Source: Mucilaginibacter paludis DSM 18603
Lineage (GTDB): Bacteria; Bacteroidota; Bacteroidia; Sphingobacteriales; Sphingobacteriaceae
Reading direction: 5' to 3'
Assembly: GCF_000166195.2 (NCBI RefSeq)
Contig: NZ_CM001403.1
Location: forward strand, 6,466,432 to 6,530,431
Length of the DNA stretch: 64,000 nucleotides
Part shown: piece after piece, positions 8,439 through 16,211 of the stretch
Layout of the letters: every line of letters begins with the position of its first letter
Position numbering within the stretch: the stretch's first letter is position 1
The notes under the pieces: model-generated
The model's input: the letters and a program-made list of their open reading frames with translations, nothing else
What the model was told of the DNA's origin: nothing
The model's database searches: none
Position numbers and translations under genes: made by a program

Positions 8439-8921
8439 ATGGCAGACGATTTAACCATCCTTACTTCCGCTACCAAAGCGGAGCAATATCAATCACTCAT
8501 CCCTCAAATTGAAGCCCTGCTTCAGGGCGAGGCCGACCTGGTAGCTAACCTGGCTAATGTTTGCGCGGCTTTAAAGGAGCAGTTCAAATGGTTTTGGGTG
8601 GGGTTTTACCTGGTTAAAAACGGCGAGCTGGTTTTAGGGCCATTTCAGGGCCCGGTGGCTTGTACCCGGATAGCCAAAGGCAAGGGCGTTTGCGGGGCAG
8701 CCTGGCAACAAGCCCAAACTTTGGTGGTGCCTGATGTGGATGCTTTTCCCGGACATATCGCTTGCAGTTCCCTGTCGCGGTCGGAGATTGTGGTGCCGCT
8801 CTATGATCAAGATCAGGTGGTAGGGGTATTAGATGTGGACAGCGAGGAACTTGATCAATTTGACCAGACGGATGCGCTGTATCTTGAACGGGTGGTAAGG
8901 CTAATCAAATTCCATGTCTAA
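8439..8921 (+). CDS. msrC: Free methionine-(R)-sulfoxide reductase (GAF domain)
   Basis: This 160-residue single GAF-domain enzyme reduces free L-methionine-(R)-sulfoxide in the cytoplasm. The three family cysteines are present: C75 (GPVACTRI), C85 (GKGVCG) and C109 (PGHIACSS), followed by SRSEIVVP and VVGVLDVDSEELDQFD. These match fRMsr proteins along the whole length. Its last 8 bp overlap the start of the following alpha/beta hydrolase gene, so the two are translationally coupled. It can be grouped with the downstream DNA glycosylase as a damage-repair operon (inference). Confidence 0.93.
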   Translation: MADDLTILTSATKAEQYQSLIPQIEALLQGEADLVANLANVCAALKEQFKWFWVGFYLVKNGELVLGPFQGPVACTRIAKGKGVCGAAWQQAQTLVVPDVDAFPGHIACSSLSRSEIVVPLYDQDQVVGVLDVDSEELDQFDQTDALYLERVVRLIKFHV

Positions 8922-9564
8922 ATTGTTTTTAATTTCCGGCTTGGGTGCCGATGAGCGGCTCTTCAGTAAGCTGGATCTTTCCGGGTTTGATGTGGTGGCC
9001 ATACCCTGGATAAAGCCGGGCCCGCACGATACCTTAGCCACTTATGCAGCAAGGCTGATCAGAGAGTTTGGCATCGTGCCTCAATCGAGCGTTATCGGCG
9101 TATCTCTGGGCGGCATGCTTACCGTGGAGGTGGCCAGGCAGGTGCAGTTAAAGCATGCCATTATCATCTCAAGCATTAAGTCGGCGCATGAGGCTCCCCG
9201 GTATTTTAAATTTTTCAGAAGCCGGGCTGCTCAGGTGTTGGTATCGGGTAAATTGGCTAAGACAATCGGCCTGGTGTTGATGCCTGTTTTTGGGCAGCGG
9301 CCGGGTAGCGAAGGTGGGCAGATTTTTAGTTCGATGCTCAAAGATTCCGACGCGGAATTTTTAACCTGGGCCATGCACGCCGTATTGGATTGGAGCGGCA
9401 ATCCGGTTTCATCAAAAATCAATCATATTATCGGCGAAGCCGACCTGGTATTTCACCAACGCAAAATTAAAGACGCCATTGTTGTACCCAAAGGTGATCA
9501 CCTGATGGTGTACGTACGCGCGGCTGAGATTAGCGGCTTAATCAGGGGGATCCTGCAATCATGA
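8914..9564 (+). CDS. Alpha/beta hydrolase
   Basis: This 216-residue small alpha/beta hydrolase has the oxyanion region FLISGLGADERLF near the N-terminus and the nucleophile elbow GVSLGGM at about residues 62-68. The acid sits near IIGEADLVF and the likely catalytic His in PKGDHLMVY. There is no signal peptide, so it is cytoplasmic. It overlaps msrC by 8 bp and the DNA glycosylase by 4 bp, so all three form one tightly coupled operon. The substrate cannot be deduced. Confidence 0.85.
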   Translation: MSKLFLISGLGADERLFSKLDLSGFDVVAIPWIKPGPHDTLATYAARLIREFGIVPQSSVIGVSLGGMLTVEVARQVQLKHAIIISSIKSAHEAPRYFKFFRSRAAQVLVSGKLAKTIGLVLMPVFGQRPGSEGGQIFSSMLKDSDAEFLTWAMHAVLDWSGNPVSSKINHIIGEADLVFHQRKIKDAIVVPKGDHLMVYVRAAEISGLIRGILQS

Positions 9565-10163
9565 AATTGCCTGTCGATTTTTATACCCATGGCGATGTGT
9601 TAGCCATCACCCGCAATTTGTTGGGCAAGTACCTGTTCACTAAAATTGACGGTATGGTCACCGGTGGCTATATTGTTGAGGCCGAAGCTTACAATGGGGT
9701 TATCGATAAAGCATCGCATGCCTACGGCAACAGGCGGACGCCACGTACCGAAACCATGTTTATGCATGGCGGCGTCAGTTACGTTTACCTGTGTTACGGC
9801 ATTCACGAAATGTTTAACATCGTAACCTCAGGCGAAGGCAAGCCCCACGCGGTGCTCATCCGCGCTATTGTACCTACCGATGGTATTGAAGAAATGCTGT
9901 TGAGGCGCGATATGCCGATGCTCAAGCCCAATATCACAGCCGGGCCAGGCTCGGTTGCTAAAGCCCTCGGCATATCCCGCAAAATAAACGGTTTTGATTT
10001 ACAGGGCGACGTGATCTGGATTGAAGACCGCGGGCTATCCTTTAGCAACGATGAGATCAAAGCCGTGCCCAGAGTTGGCGTAAGTTACGCCGCCGAAGAT
10101 GCCTTGTTACCTTACCGCTTGTTTGTAAAGGGCAATCCTTACGTAAGCAAACCCAATAAGTAA
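9561..10163 (+). CDS. DNA-3-methyladenine glycosylase (AAG/MPG family)
   Basis: This 200-residue protein of the alkyladenine glycosylase family excises alkylated purines. Diagnostic segments are GGYIVEAEAYNG with the catalytic Glu, DKASHAYGNRRTPRTETMF, the intercalating-Tyr region YVYLCYGIHEMFNIV, and the ITAGPGSVAKALGI block. Length and order are normal for the bacterial enzyme. It is the last gene of the msrC/hydrolase operon (4 bp ATGA overlap). Together with MsrC this suggests repair of oxidative and alkylation damage. Confidence 0.93.
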   Translation: MKLPVDFYTHGDVLAITRNLLGKYLFTKIDGMVTGGYIVEAEAYNGVIDKASHAYGNRRTPRTETMFMHGGVSYVYLCYGIHEMFNIVTSGEGKPHAVLIRAIVPTDGIEEMLLRRDMPMLKPNITAGPGSVAKALGISRKINGFDLQGDVIWIEDRGLSFSNDEIKAVPRVGVSYAAEDALLPYRLFVKGNPYVSKPNK

Positions 10164-10298
10164 TTGGTCGGGGAGGTAGGTAGCTGATCTCTGGTTAGCT
10201 ATCAGGCCGTACCAATTAAGCTGCAAATTGCATACCCCGGTATGCTACATGGCGTAATCCATTTTTGCAGAATATCCTAATTTCGTATCATTGGGGCA

Positions 10299-11588
10299 AT
10301 GAATTATCAAAATACTTTAGCCTTTGCACGCGAATTAGATGAGCAAGATAATCTTGCCGGTTTTAGAAACGAATTTATCATCCCCCAGCATCACGGTCGG
10401 GATATGATTTACCTCTGCGGTAATTCACTTGGCTTGCAGCCCAAAGCTACTGCCGGCGTAATTGCTGAGCAGTTAAGCAACTGGGGTAGCTTAGCCGTTG
10501 AAGGTTGGTTTGAAGGGGATAGCCCCTGGATGCATTACCACAAAAAATTAACAGAACCTTTAGCGGCCATAGTGGGTGCCCTGAATACCGAGGTAGTAGC
10601 CATGAATACCCTCACCGTAAATCTTCATTTTTTACTGGTTAGCTTTTACAGGCCCACAGCAAAAAAATATAAAATACTGATGGAGGGCGGTGCCTTCCCT
10701 TCAGACCAGTACGCCATCGAGAGCCAGGTACATTTTCATGGCTATCAACCTGACGACGCCATTATCGAAGTATTTCCGCGGGCGGGAGAAGATACCTTGC
10801 GGACTGAGGATATCATCAGGACGATTCATGATCATGCAGATGACTTGGCCCTGGTGCTGTTTGGTGGGATTAATTATTATACCGGGCAGTTTTATGACCT
10901 GGAGCAGATTACCCAGGCGGCGCACCAGGTTGGGGCATACGCAGGTTTTGATTTGGCACACGCCGCAGGCAACGTTCCGCTACAGCTCCATCACTGGCAG
11001 GTCGACTTTGCCTGTTGGTGCTCTTACAAGTACATGAACTCAAGTCCGGGCGGCATCAGCGGTGCTTTTATTCACGAAAAACATTTTGGAAATAAGGAGC
11101 TGAACCGTTTTGCCGGATGGTGGGGATACAGGGAGGATAAGCGTTTTGAAATGAAGCCTGGTTTTAAGCCTCAGGAAGGCGCGGAAGGTTGGCAAGTGAG
11201 TTGCAGTCCGTTGCTCTTAATGGCGGCCCATAAAGCGTCTTTAAATGTGTTTGAAAAAGCTGGTTACATTGAGCCACTTCGTAAAAAGAGCAAATTGCTT
11301 ACCGGCTACCTGGAATATCTGATAGAAGGGATCAACACGGCGCATCAAAAGCAGTTGTTTAAAATCATCACCCCTAAAAATGAAAATGAGCGCGGCTGCC
11401 AGCTATCCATTGTCTGTGATAACGGTAAAGCGATATTTGATCAACTGGTTGAAGGCGGTGTTTTGGGCGACTGGCGCGAGCCGGATGTGATCCGCCTGAG
11501 CCCGATACCCTTATACAATTCGTTTGAAGATGTTTATTTAGCCGGAAAGCTTTTGGCTGGGAGCGTCACTCAGTTTTTTGCAGAGTAA
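10299..11588 (+). CDS. kynU: Kynureninase
   Basis: This 429-residue PLP enzyme cleaves kynurenine or 3-hydroxykynurenine to (3-hydroxy)anthranilate and alanine. Family signatures are YLCGNSLGLQPK, EGWFEGDSPWMHYH, FDLAHAAGN and the PLP-lysine motif CSYKYMNSSPGG with K244. The C-terminal DWREPDVIRLSP segment is also typical. No other kynurenine-pathway gene is in the window, so it may supply anthranilate or a quinolinate/NAD route encoded elsewhere. It starts 135 bp after the glycosylase gene with its own leader. Confidence 0.95.
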   Translation: MNYQNTLAFARELDEQDNLAGFRNEFIIPQHHGRDMIYLCGNSLGLQPKATAGVIAEQLSNWGSLAVEGWFEGDSPWMHYHKKLTEPLAAIVGALNTEVVAMNTLTVNLHFLLVSFYRPTAKKYKILMEGGAFPSDQYAIESQVHFHGYQPDDAIIEVFPRAGEDTLRTEDIIRTIHDHADDLALVLFGGINYYTGQFYDLEQITQAAHQVGAYAGFDLAHAAGNVPLQLHHWQVDFACWCSYKYMNSSPGGISGAFIHEKHFGNKELNRFAGWWGYREDKRFEMKPGFKPQEGAEGWQVSCSPLLLMAAHKASLNVFEKAGYIEPLRKKSKLLTGYLEYLIEGINTAHQKQLFKIITPKNENERGCQLSIVCDNGKAIFDQLVEGGVLGDWREPDVIRLSPIPLYNSFEDVYLAGKLLAGSVTQFFAE

Positions 11589-11594
11589 CCTTCT

Positions 11595-11775
11595 TGCCCT
11601 TGTCGACATCCCCACCCTCTCTCCTTGTCGGTGTCCCCACCGACAAGTATCTTTGCGCATGTTTTGCATTATTGTCGGTGGGGACACCGACAACGGGTGA
11701 GGCGGCTTCTGCAAGCGCATTCCGTTGTCATTTTGTCCTTACTCCCCTTGTCGGTGTCCCCACCGACAACTATTG
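11595..11775. repeat. Cluster of TTGTCGGTG palindromic repeats
   Basis: Three perfect copies of a 22-bp hairpin unit (arms TTGTCGGTG and CACCGACAA, four-base loop) lie at 11625-11646, 11672-11693 and 11748-11769. The middle copy is inverted (loop GGGA instead of TCCC). A degenerate fourth copy is at about 11600-11617. They fill the gap after kynU and keep frames open on both strands, but no protein is indicated. They behave like REP/BIME-type extragenic palindromes. Confidence 0.85.
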
Positions 11776-11913
11776 TCGAGCAGGATTTGAATACATTCAC
11801 AAGGGGCAAAAGTAACCTTAAATTTAACCGGGCATCTGGTTTAATATCGATTTTTTACCGGGGATATGATGTATTTTGTTTGTGTTTGAAAACACGTTGT
11901 TTAAAAAAGCTTT

Positions 11914-12816
11914 ATGCTGAAAATAGCTTACCATCCAATTTATGCACATCCGCTTCCCGAGGGGCACCGTTTTCCGATGCTGAAGTATGAACTGATACCG
12001 CAGCAGCTATTGCACGAAGGGGTTATCACCAGCGATAATTTATTTTCGCCGGATGCTGTTGATGAAGCTACTATCCTGCTCAGTCACCAAAAAGATTATT
12101 GGGAGCAACTTCGCGATTTAACCTTGTCTGCTAAAGAGCAAAGGCGTATCGGTTTTCCCTTATCTGCCCGTTTAGTGGAGCGGGAAGTGCGGATTGCTAA
12201 AGGTACTATTGACGGCTGTTATTTTGCCTTTGAACATGGTGTCGCCTTTAATGTAGCCGGAGGAACGCATCATGCGGGTAGCAATTGGGGCGAGGGTTTT
12301 TGTATGCTGAACGATCAGGCCATTGCTGCCAACTATCTGCTGGCAGAAAAATTAGCAACCTCCGTTTTAATTGTCGATTTAGATGTACATCAGGGGAACG
12401 GCACGGCGCAGATCTTTGAAAACGAAAGCCGTGTATTCACTTTCTCGATGCATGGCGCCAACAATTTCCCATCCCGTAAGGAAAAATCAGACCTGGACTT
12501 ACCCTTGCCCGATGGTACTTCGGATGATCAGTTTTTAAGCCTCCTCAAAAATACCCTTCCCCAATTAATCGAACAGCAAAAGCCCGATTTTATATTTTAC
12601 CTGGCCGGAGTTGATGTTTTAGAAAGTGATAAATTAGGCAAACTCGCCCTGAGCAAAGAGGCCTGCAAAGCCCGCGACCGTTTTGTTTTTGAGCAATGCA
12701 TGCAAAATAGAATCCCCGTCCAGGTAAGTATGGGCGGCGGTTACTCACCGCAAATTAAAGATATTGTAGAAGCGCACTGCAATACTTTTAAAGTAGCGGA
12801 TGAACTTTATTTTTGA
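11914..12816 (+). CDS. Histone deacetylase family protein
   Basis: This 300-residue zinc-dependent deacetylase belongs to the arginase/HDAC fold. Visible are GGTHHAG (116-122), DLDVHQGNGT with zinc ligands D157 and H159, AGVDVLESDKLG with the third ligand D239, and the catalytic-Tyr loop MGGGYS. Bacterial members remove acyl groups from proteins, polyamines or small molecules such as acetoin; the substrate here is unknown. The ATG at 11914 (context AGCTTT ATG) gives the standard MLKIAYHP opening. It is flanked by repeat arrays on both sides and is transcribed alone. Confidence 0.92.
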   Translation: MLKIAYHPIYAHPLPEGHRFPMLKYELIPQQLLHEGVITSDNLFSPDAVDEATILLSHQKDYWEQLRDLTLSAKEQRRIGFPLSARLVEREVRIAKGTIDGCYFAFEHGVAFNVAGGTHHAGSNWGEGFCMLNDQAIAANYLLAEKLATSVLIVDLDVHQGNGTAQIFENESRVFTFSMHGANNFPSRKEKSDLDLPLPDGTSDDQFLSLLKNTLPQLIEQQKPDFIFYLAGVDVLESDKLGKLALSKEACKARDRFVFEQCMQNRIPVQVSMGGGYSPQIKDIVEAHCNTFKVADELYF

Positions 12817-12827
12817 GGGGGGAGGTG

Positions 12828-13251
12828 GTAGTCCATGGTCGATAGACCATAGACCATGGTAAAAAGTCGATGGCACATGGGTAGTCCATGGTCGATAGAC
12901 CATAGTCCATGGTAAAAAGTCGATGGCCCATGAGTGGTCCATGGTCGATAGACCATAGACCATGGTAAAAAGTCGATGGCACATGGGTAGTCCATGGTCG
13001 ATAGACCATAGTCCATGGTAAAAAGTCGATAGCCCATGAGTAGTCCATGGTCGATAGTCCATAGACCATGGTAAAAAGTCGATGGCTCATGAGTAGTCCA
13101 TGGTCGATAGACCATAGTCCATGGTAAAAAGTCGATGGCCCATGAGTGGTCCATGGTCGATAGACCATAGTCCATGGTAAAAAGTCGATGGCCCATGAGT
13201 GGTCCATGGTCGATAGTCCATAGTCCACGGTAAAAAGTCGATAGCCTATAT
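12828..13251. repeat. Tandem array, eight 53-bp units
   Basis: Eight head-to-tail copies of a 53-bp unit start at 12828 and recur exactly every 53 bp, the last one decaying after about 40 bp. Each unit contains CCATGGTC...GACCATGG inverted arms, an AAAAAGTCGATGG spacer and an end of the form GCCCATGA. Variation among units is mostly A/T swaps in the GACCATAGACC segment that keep the palindromic character. There is no unique spacer, so it is not CRISPR. Confidence 0.95.
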
Positions 13252-13274
13252 ACAAGTTAAATAAGTTTTCAGTG

Positions 13275-13443
13275 GCCATGGGATCATCGACCATAGTATG
13301 CCGAAAGCCCAAACCATGGTCTATGGACTATCGACCATGGACTATATAGCCCCGCAGTTTAAGTTTTTAGCGACCATAGCCTACCCCGAAAGCCAAAACC
13401 ATGGTCTATGGTCTATCGACCATGGACTATAGATCGACCATGG
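13275..13443. repeat. Diverged inverted copies of the CCATGGTC repeat
   Basis: Two further copies of the CCATGGTCTATGG...CGACCATGGACTA core occur at 13313-13345 and 13400-13443, in the opposite orientation to the main array. Each is preceded by a related 30-bp stretch (CGACCATAG..., then CCGAAAGCC). They abut the stop codon of the MATE gene. Confidence 0.8.
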
Positions 13444-13444
13444 A

Positions 13445-14797
13445 CTACAGGCTAATCCGCTTACTAATCACCTGGAACCGTGCAAACAGCAGTAACGATG
13501 CTACCCCGAGGCCCAGCACCAGGCCGCACCAAACGCCAATTGCGCCTAAGTGCAGGTGGAAGCCCAACCAATAGCCAAAAGGTAAACCCAGTACCCAATA
13601 AGCCAGAAAGGTGATGAGGGTAGGGTAGTTTACATCGCCCATGCCGCGTAAAATGCCGAGCCCTACAACCTGCGCCCCATCAAACAACTGGAATATGGCG
13701 GCCAGGATAAGTAACTGCGCGGCTACCTGAATTACCTGTTGGTCGGAGGTGTAGATCCAGGGTAAAATATGGTTACCAAACATAAAGATCAGTGCCGTTA
13801 CCGACATAAAGCCTAATACAATGTGGTAGCTTGATATGGCCGAGAGCCTTAGGCCCGCAAAATTTTTGGCGCCAAAGTTATTGCCCGATTTAATGGCCGC
13901 TGCCGACGACAGGCCGCTGGCCATCATGTAGGTGATGGAGGCCAGGCTGATGGCTACCTGGTGGGCCGCCTGATCAACGGCGCTGATGGTTCCTATCAAA
14001 ATATTGGCGCCTGCAAAAGCGCTGATCTCGAAGGTATATTGCATGGCAACCGGAGCGCCCAATCGCAACAACTGCCAGCTGCGCACACGGCTAAAGCTGC
14101 GCAGGGCAAAATCTTTTAAATAAACCTTAAAACGGGCCGATCTTAAAACGTAGAGGCTCATTACCGTGGCCATCACACAACGGTCAATCAGGGTGCTGTA
14201 CCCAACCCCGCGTACCCCCATTGGTGTAATGCCAAACATGCCCTTTACAAAAATTATCCCGAGGAAAATATTAAGCAGGTTTCCCCAGATGGAGATCTTC
14301 ATGGCCTGTTTGGTAAAGCCAAGCCCCTCTGCAAATTGCTTAAAGGTATTAAATATCATCAGGGGGACGATTGATACTCCCAGCAACAACAAAAAAGGCT
14401 TAGCCAGGGTAATCACTTCGGGCGCCTGGTTCAGGTTATCGAGCGCGAGCCGCGAGCCAAAGTACACCACCCCAAAAAGTACAAGGGCAGTAAACAGGTT
14501 AATAAGCAGGCTGTTAAAAAGCAGTTGCCCGCATTCGCTGTAATTTTTACGGCCGTTAGCCTGAGCTATTAAAGGCGTTATGGCGTAAGATATACCCAGG
14601 CCAGTTACCAGGATCACCATAAAAACACTGCCAGCCAGCGAAACTGCAGCCAGGGCCGTGGTGCCTGCAAAATGGCCGATAATCACGCTATCCGACGTTT
14701 GCACCAGCATGTGGCCCAGTTGTGATATCACAACCGGTATGGCCAGGCTTAAATTATCGCGGTAATGAGGTTTGTATTTGGTATAAAGCTGTTTCAT
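13445..14797 (-). CDS. MATE-family multidrug efflux transporter
   Basis: This 450-residue polytopic membrane protein has about twelve hydrophobic helices. The start LAIPVVISQLGHMLVQTSDSV with GHFAGTTALAA is typical of NorM-type MATE transporters, and a repeat of this motif begins the second half (LRLGAPVAMQYTFEISAFAGA). It exports drugs or metabolites in exchange for Na+ or H+ across the inner membrane. Length is normal. The next gene upstream is another exporter on the same strand, 78 bp away, possibly in one transcript. Confidence 0.93.
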   Translation of the reverse strand: MKQLYTKYKPHYRDNLSLAIPVVISQLGHMLVQTSDSVIIGHFAGTTALAAVSLAGSVFMVILVTGLGISYAITPLIAQANGRKNYSECGQLLFNSLLINLFTALVLFGVVYFGSRLALDNLNQAPEVITLAKPFLLLLGVSIVPLMIFNTFKQFAEGLGFTKQAMKISIWGNLLNIFLGIIFVKGMFGITPMGVRGVGYSTLIDRCVMATVMSLYVLRSARFKVYLKDFALRSFSRVRSWQLLRLGAPVAMQYTFEISAFAGANILIGTISAVDQAAHQVAISLASITYMMASGLSSAAAIKSGNNFGAKNFAGLRLSAISSYHIVLGFMSVTALIFMFGNHILPWIYTSDQQVIQVAAQLLILAAIFQLFDGAQVVGLGILRGMGDVNYPTLITFLAYWVLGLPFGYWLGFHLHLGAIGVWCGLVLGLGVASLLLFARFQVISKRISL

Positions 14798-14875
14798 AAG
14801 GCCCCTTGTAAAGCGGCCCGCAAAGGTACTGATTACTTGCGAAACGCAGTTAAGTTGCCTGGTTTAAAATAGGCA

Positions 14876-16102
14876 TTAAGCAATATTCCGTTTAAAACTG
14901 CGTACGGCAAAAACGGTGGCTAAAAGCATACAAATAGCCCCCAGCATAAATGGAGCCCCCGGAAATTGCAGCGGCGCATTTTTGCCCGTGAAATAAGCAA
15001 AAAGGGTAGTCATGATAAACGGCCCCGCAATAGAGGTAAGGCTTACCAAGCTGGTTAGGCCTCCTTGCAGCTCGCCCTGCTCGTTAGCCGGTACTTCGGC
15101 CGTAATAATGCCCTGCAAAGCCGGTCCGGCAATACCGCCCAGGCAATAGGGGATAGAAAATGCAAACATCATCCAGCTTTTACTGGCAAAAGCAAACAAG
15201 ATCAGGCCGATGCTGTAGAGTAATAAGCCCAAGGTAACGCTTCGCTGGTTACCCAGCTTCGGGATAACTAAGCGGGTAAGCCCACCTTGTACGGCCCCAA
15301 CCAGCAAGCCGATAAAACCTAACGAATAGCCAACCCAGGCTTCGCTCCAGTTAAATTTCTCCATCGTATAAAATGTCCATACGGTTTGTACGGATTGCGC
15401 TGCCAGGTAAATAAGCACGTACGAGGTAATTAAACCTAAAACAGCCGGATATCTGCCCAATTGCACCAACGAGCCTATCGGGTTAGCGCGGCTTAGCTCA
15501 AATTTTCGCCTCTTATCCGCAGGCAGCGATTCTGGCAACACAAAATACCCGTACAGGGCATTTAACAAGGCCAGGGCCGAGGCCGCTATAAACGGCAGTT
15601 GCGTACTGTAGTTTCCTAAAACGCCACCCAAAACAGGGCCTATAATAAAGCCCATGCCAAAGGCGGCGCCCACCATGCCAAAGTTTTGCGCACGGTTTTC
15701 GTTTGTGCTGATATCAGCTATATAGGCGGTAGCCGTGGTAAAGCTTGCCCCGGTGATGCCGGCAATAACACGGCCCAGAAACAGCCACCAGATGGTAGGG
15801 GCAAAGGCCAGAAAAAGATAATCCACCCCGAACCCTAAAAGTGATCCGAGCAAAACCGGGCGGCGACCGTACTTGTCGCTCAGGTTGCCAATTACCGGTG
15901 CAAATAAAAATTGCATAACGGCATAGGCAACGGTAAGGTAGCCTCCGTACCGGGCAGCTGTGCTCAGGTCGCCATGAACCAGGTGCTGGATTAGTTTGGG
16001 GAAAACGGGTATGATGATTCCGAAACCCGTAACATCAATAAGCAACGTGATAAAAATGAAACCCAACGCCGCCGGGCGCTTTGTTTTAACTGGTTGATCC
16101 AT
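14876..16102 (-). CDS. MFS drug transporter, TetA/TCR type
   Basis: This twelve-helix major-facilitator transporter (about 408 residues from the ATG at 16102) opens GFIFITLLIDVTGFGIIIPVFP. It carries motif A GNLSDKYGRRPVLL after helix 2, plus GRVIAGITGASFTTATAYIADI, all typical of the tetracycline/Bcr class. The TTG-started extension to 16129 lacks family residues and was rejected. It is divergent from the TlpA-type gene with a 109 bp shared promoter region. Substrate specificity cannot be read from sequence; tetracycline resistance should not be assumed. Confidence 0.92.
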   Translation of the reverse strand: MDQPVKTKRPAALGFIFITLLIDVTGFGIIIPVFPKLIQHLVHGDLSTAARYGGYLTVAYAVMQFLFAPVIGNLSDKYGRRPVLLGSLLGFGVDYLFLAFAPTIWWLFLGRVIAGITGASFTTATAYIADISTNENRAQNFGMVGAAFGMGFIIGPVLGGVLGNYSTQLPFIAASALALLNALYGYFVLPESLPADKRRKFELSRANPIGSLVQLGRYPAVLGLITSYVLIYLAAQSVQTVWTFYTMEKFNWSEAWVGYSLGFIGLLVGAVQGGLTRLVIPKLGNQRSVTLGLLLYSIGLILFAFASKSWMMFAFSIPYCLGGIAGPALQGIITAEVPANEQGELQGGLTSLVSLTSIAGPFIMTTLFAYFTGKNAPLQFPGAPFMLGAICMLLATVFAVRSFKRNIA

Positions 16103-16161
16103 GCTTGCAAAATAAATAAGAATGATCAAATATCAATCTTTAAAATATTAATAAATTATAA

Positions 16162-16192
16162 TTTGTTTATGATCAATAAAGTAGTATATTTA
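16162..16192 (+). promoter_or_regulatory. Bacteroidota-type promoter for TlpA gene
   Basis: TTTG at 16162-16165, a 19-bp spacer and TATATTTA at 16185-16192 match the TTTG / TAnnTTTG consensus with one mismatch. The element ends 19 bp before the ATG at 16212. Confidence 0.55.
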
Positions 16193-16211
16193 ACTATAAA
16201 CTTAGTTACCT

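Noticed and set aside
8082..8454. Cys/His-rich frames of 68 to 91 residues on both strands
   Set aside because: They arise from the low-complexity CACATCTGCACATT repeat.
11594..11990. Frames of 73 and 121 residues after kynU
   Set aside because: They run through the TTGTCGGTG palindromes and overlap the HDAC gene start; composition is repeat-driven.
12828..13251. CRISPR array
   Set aside because: Units are contiguous and near-identical with no unique spacers, and no cas gene is present.
12745..13312. Three overlapping minus-strand frames of 105 to 174 residues with repeated FLPWTMVYRPWTT segments
   Set aside because: They are translations of the 53-bp DNA repeat in all three frames; lack of stops follows from the repeat composition, and no start signal or family is evident.
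14876..16102. Tetracycline resistance gene
   Set aside because: Only general TetA/TCR-class MFS motifs are visible; specificity cannot be inferred.
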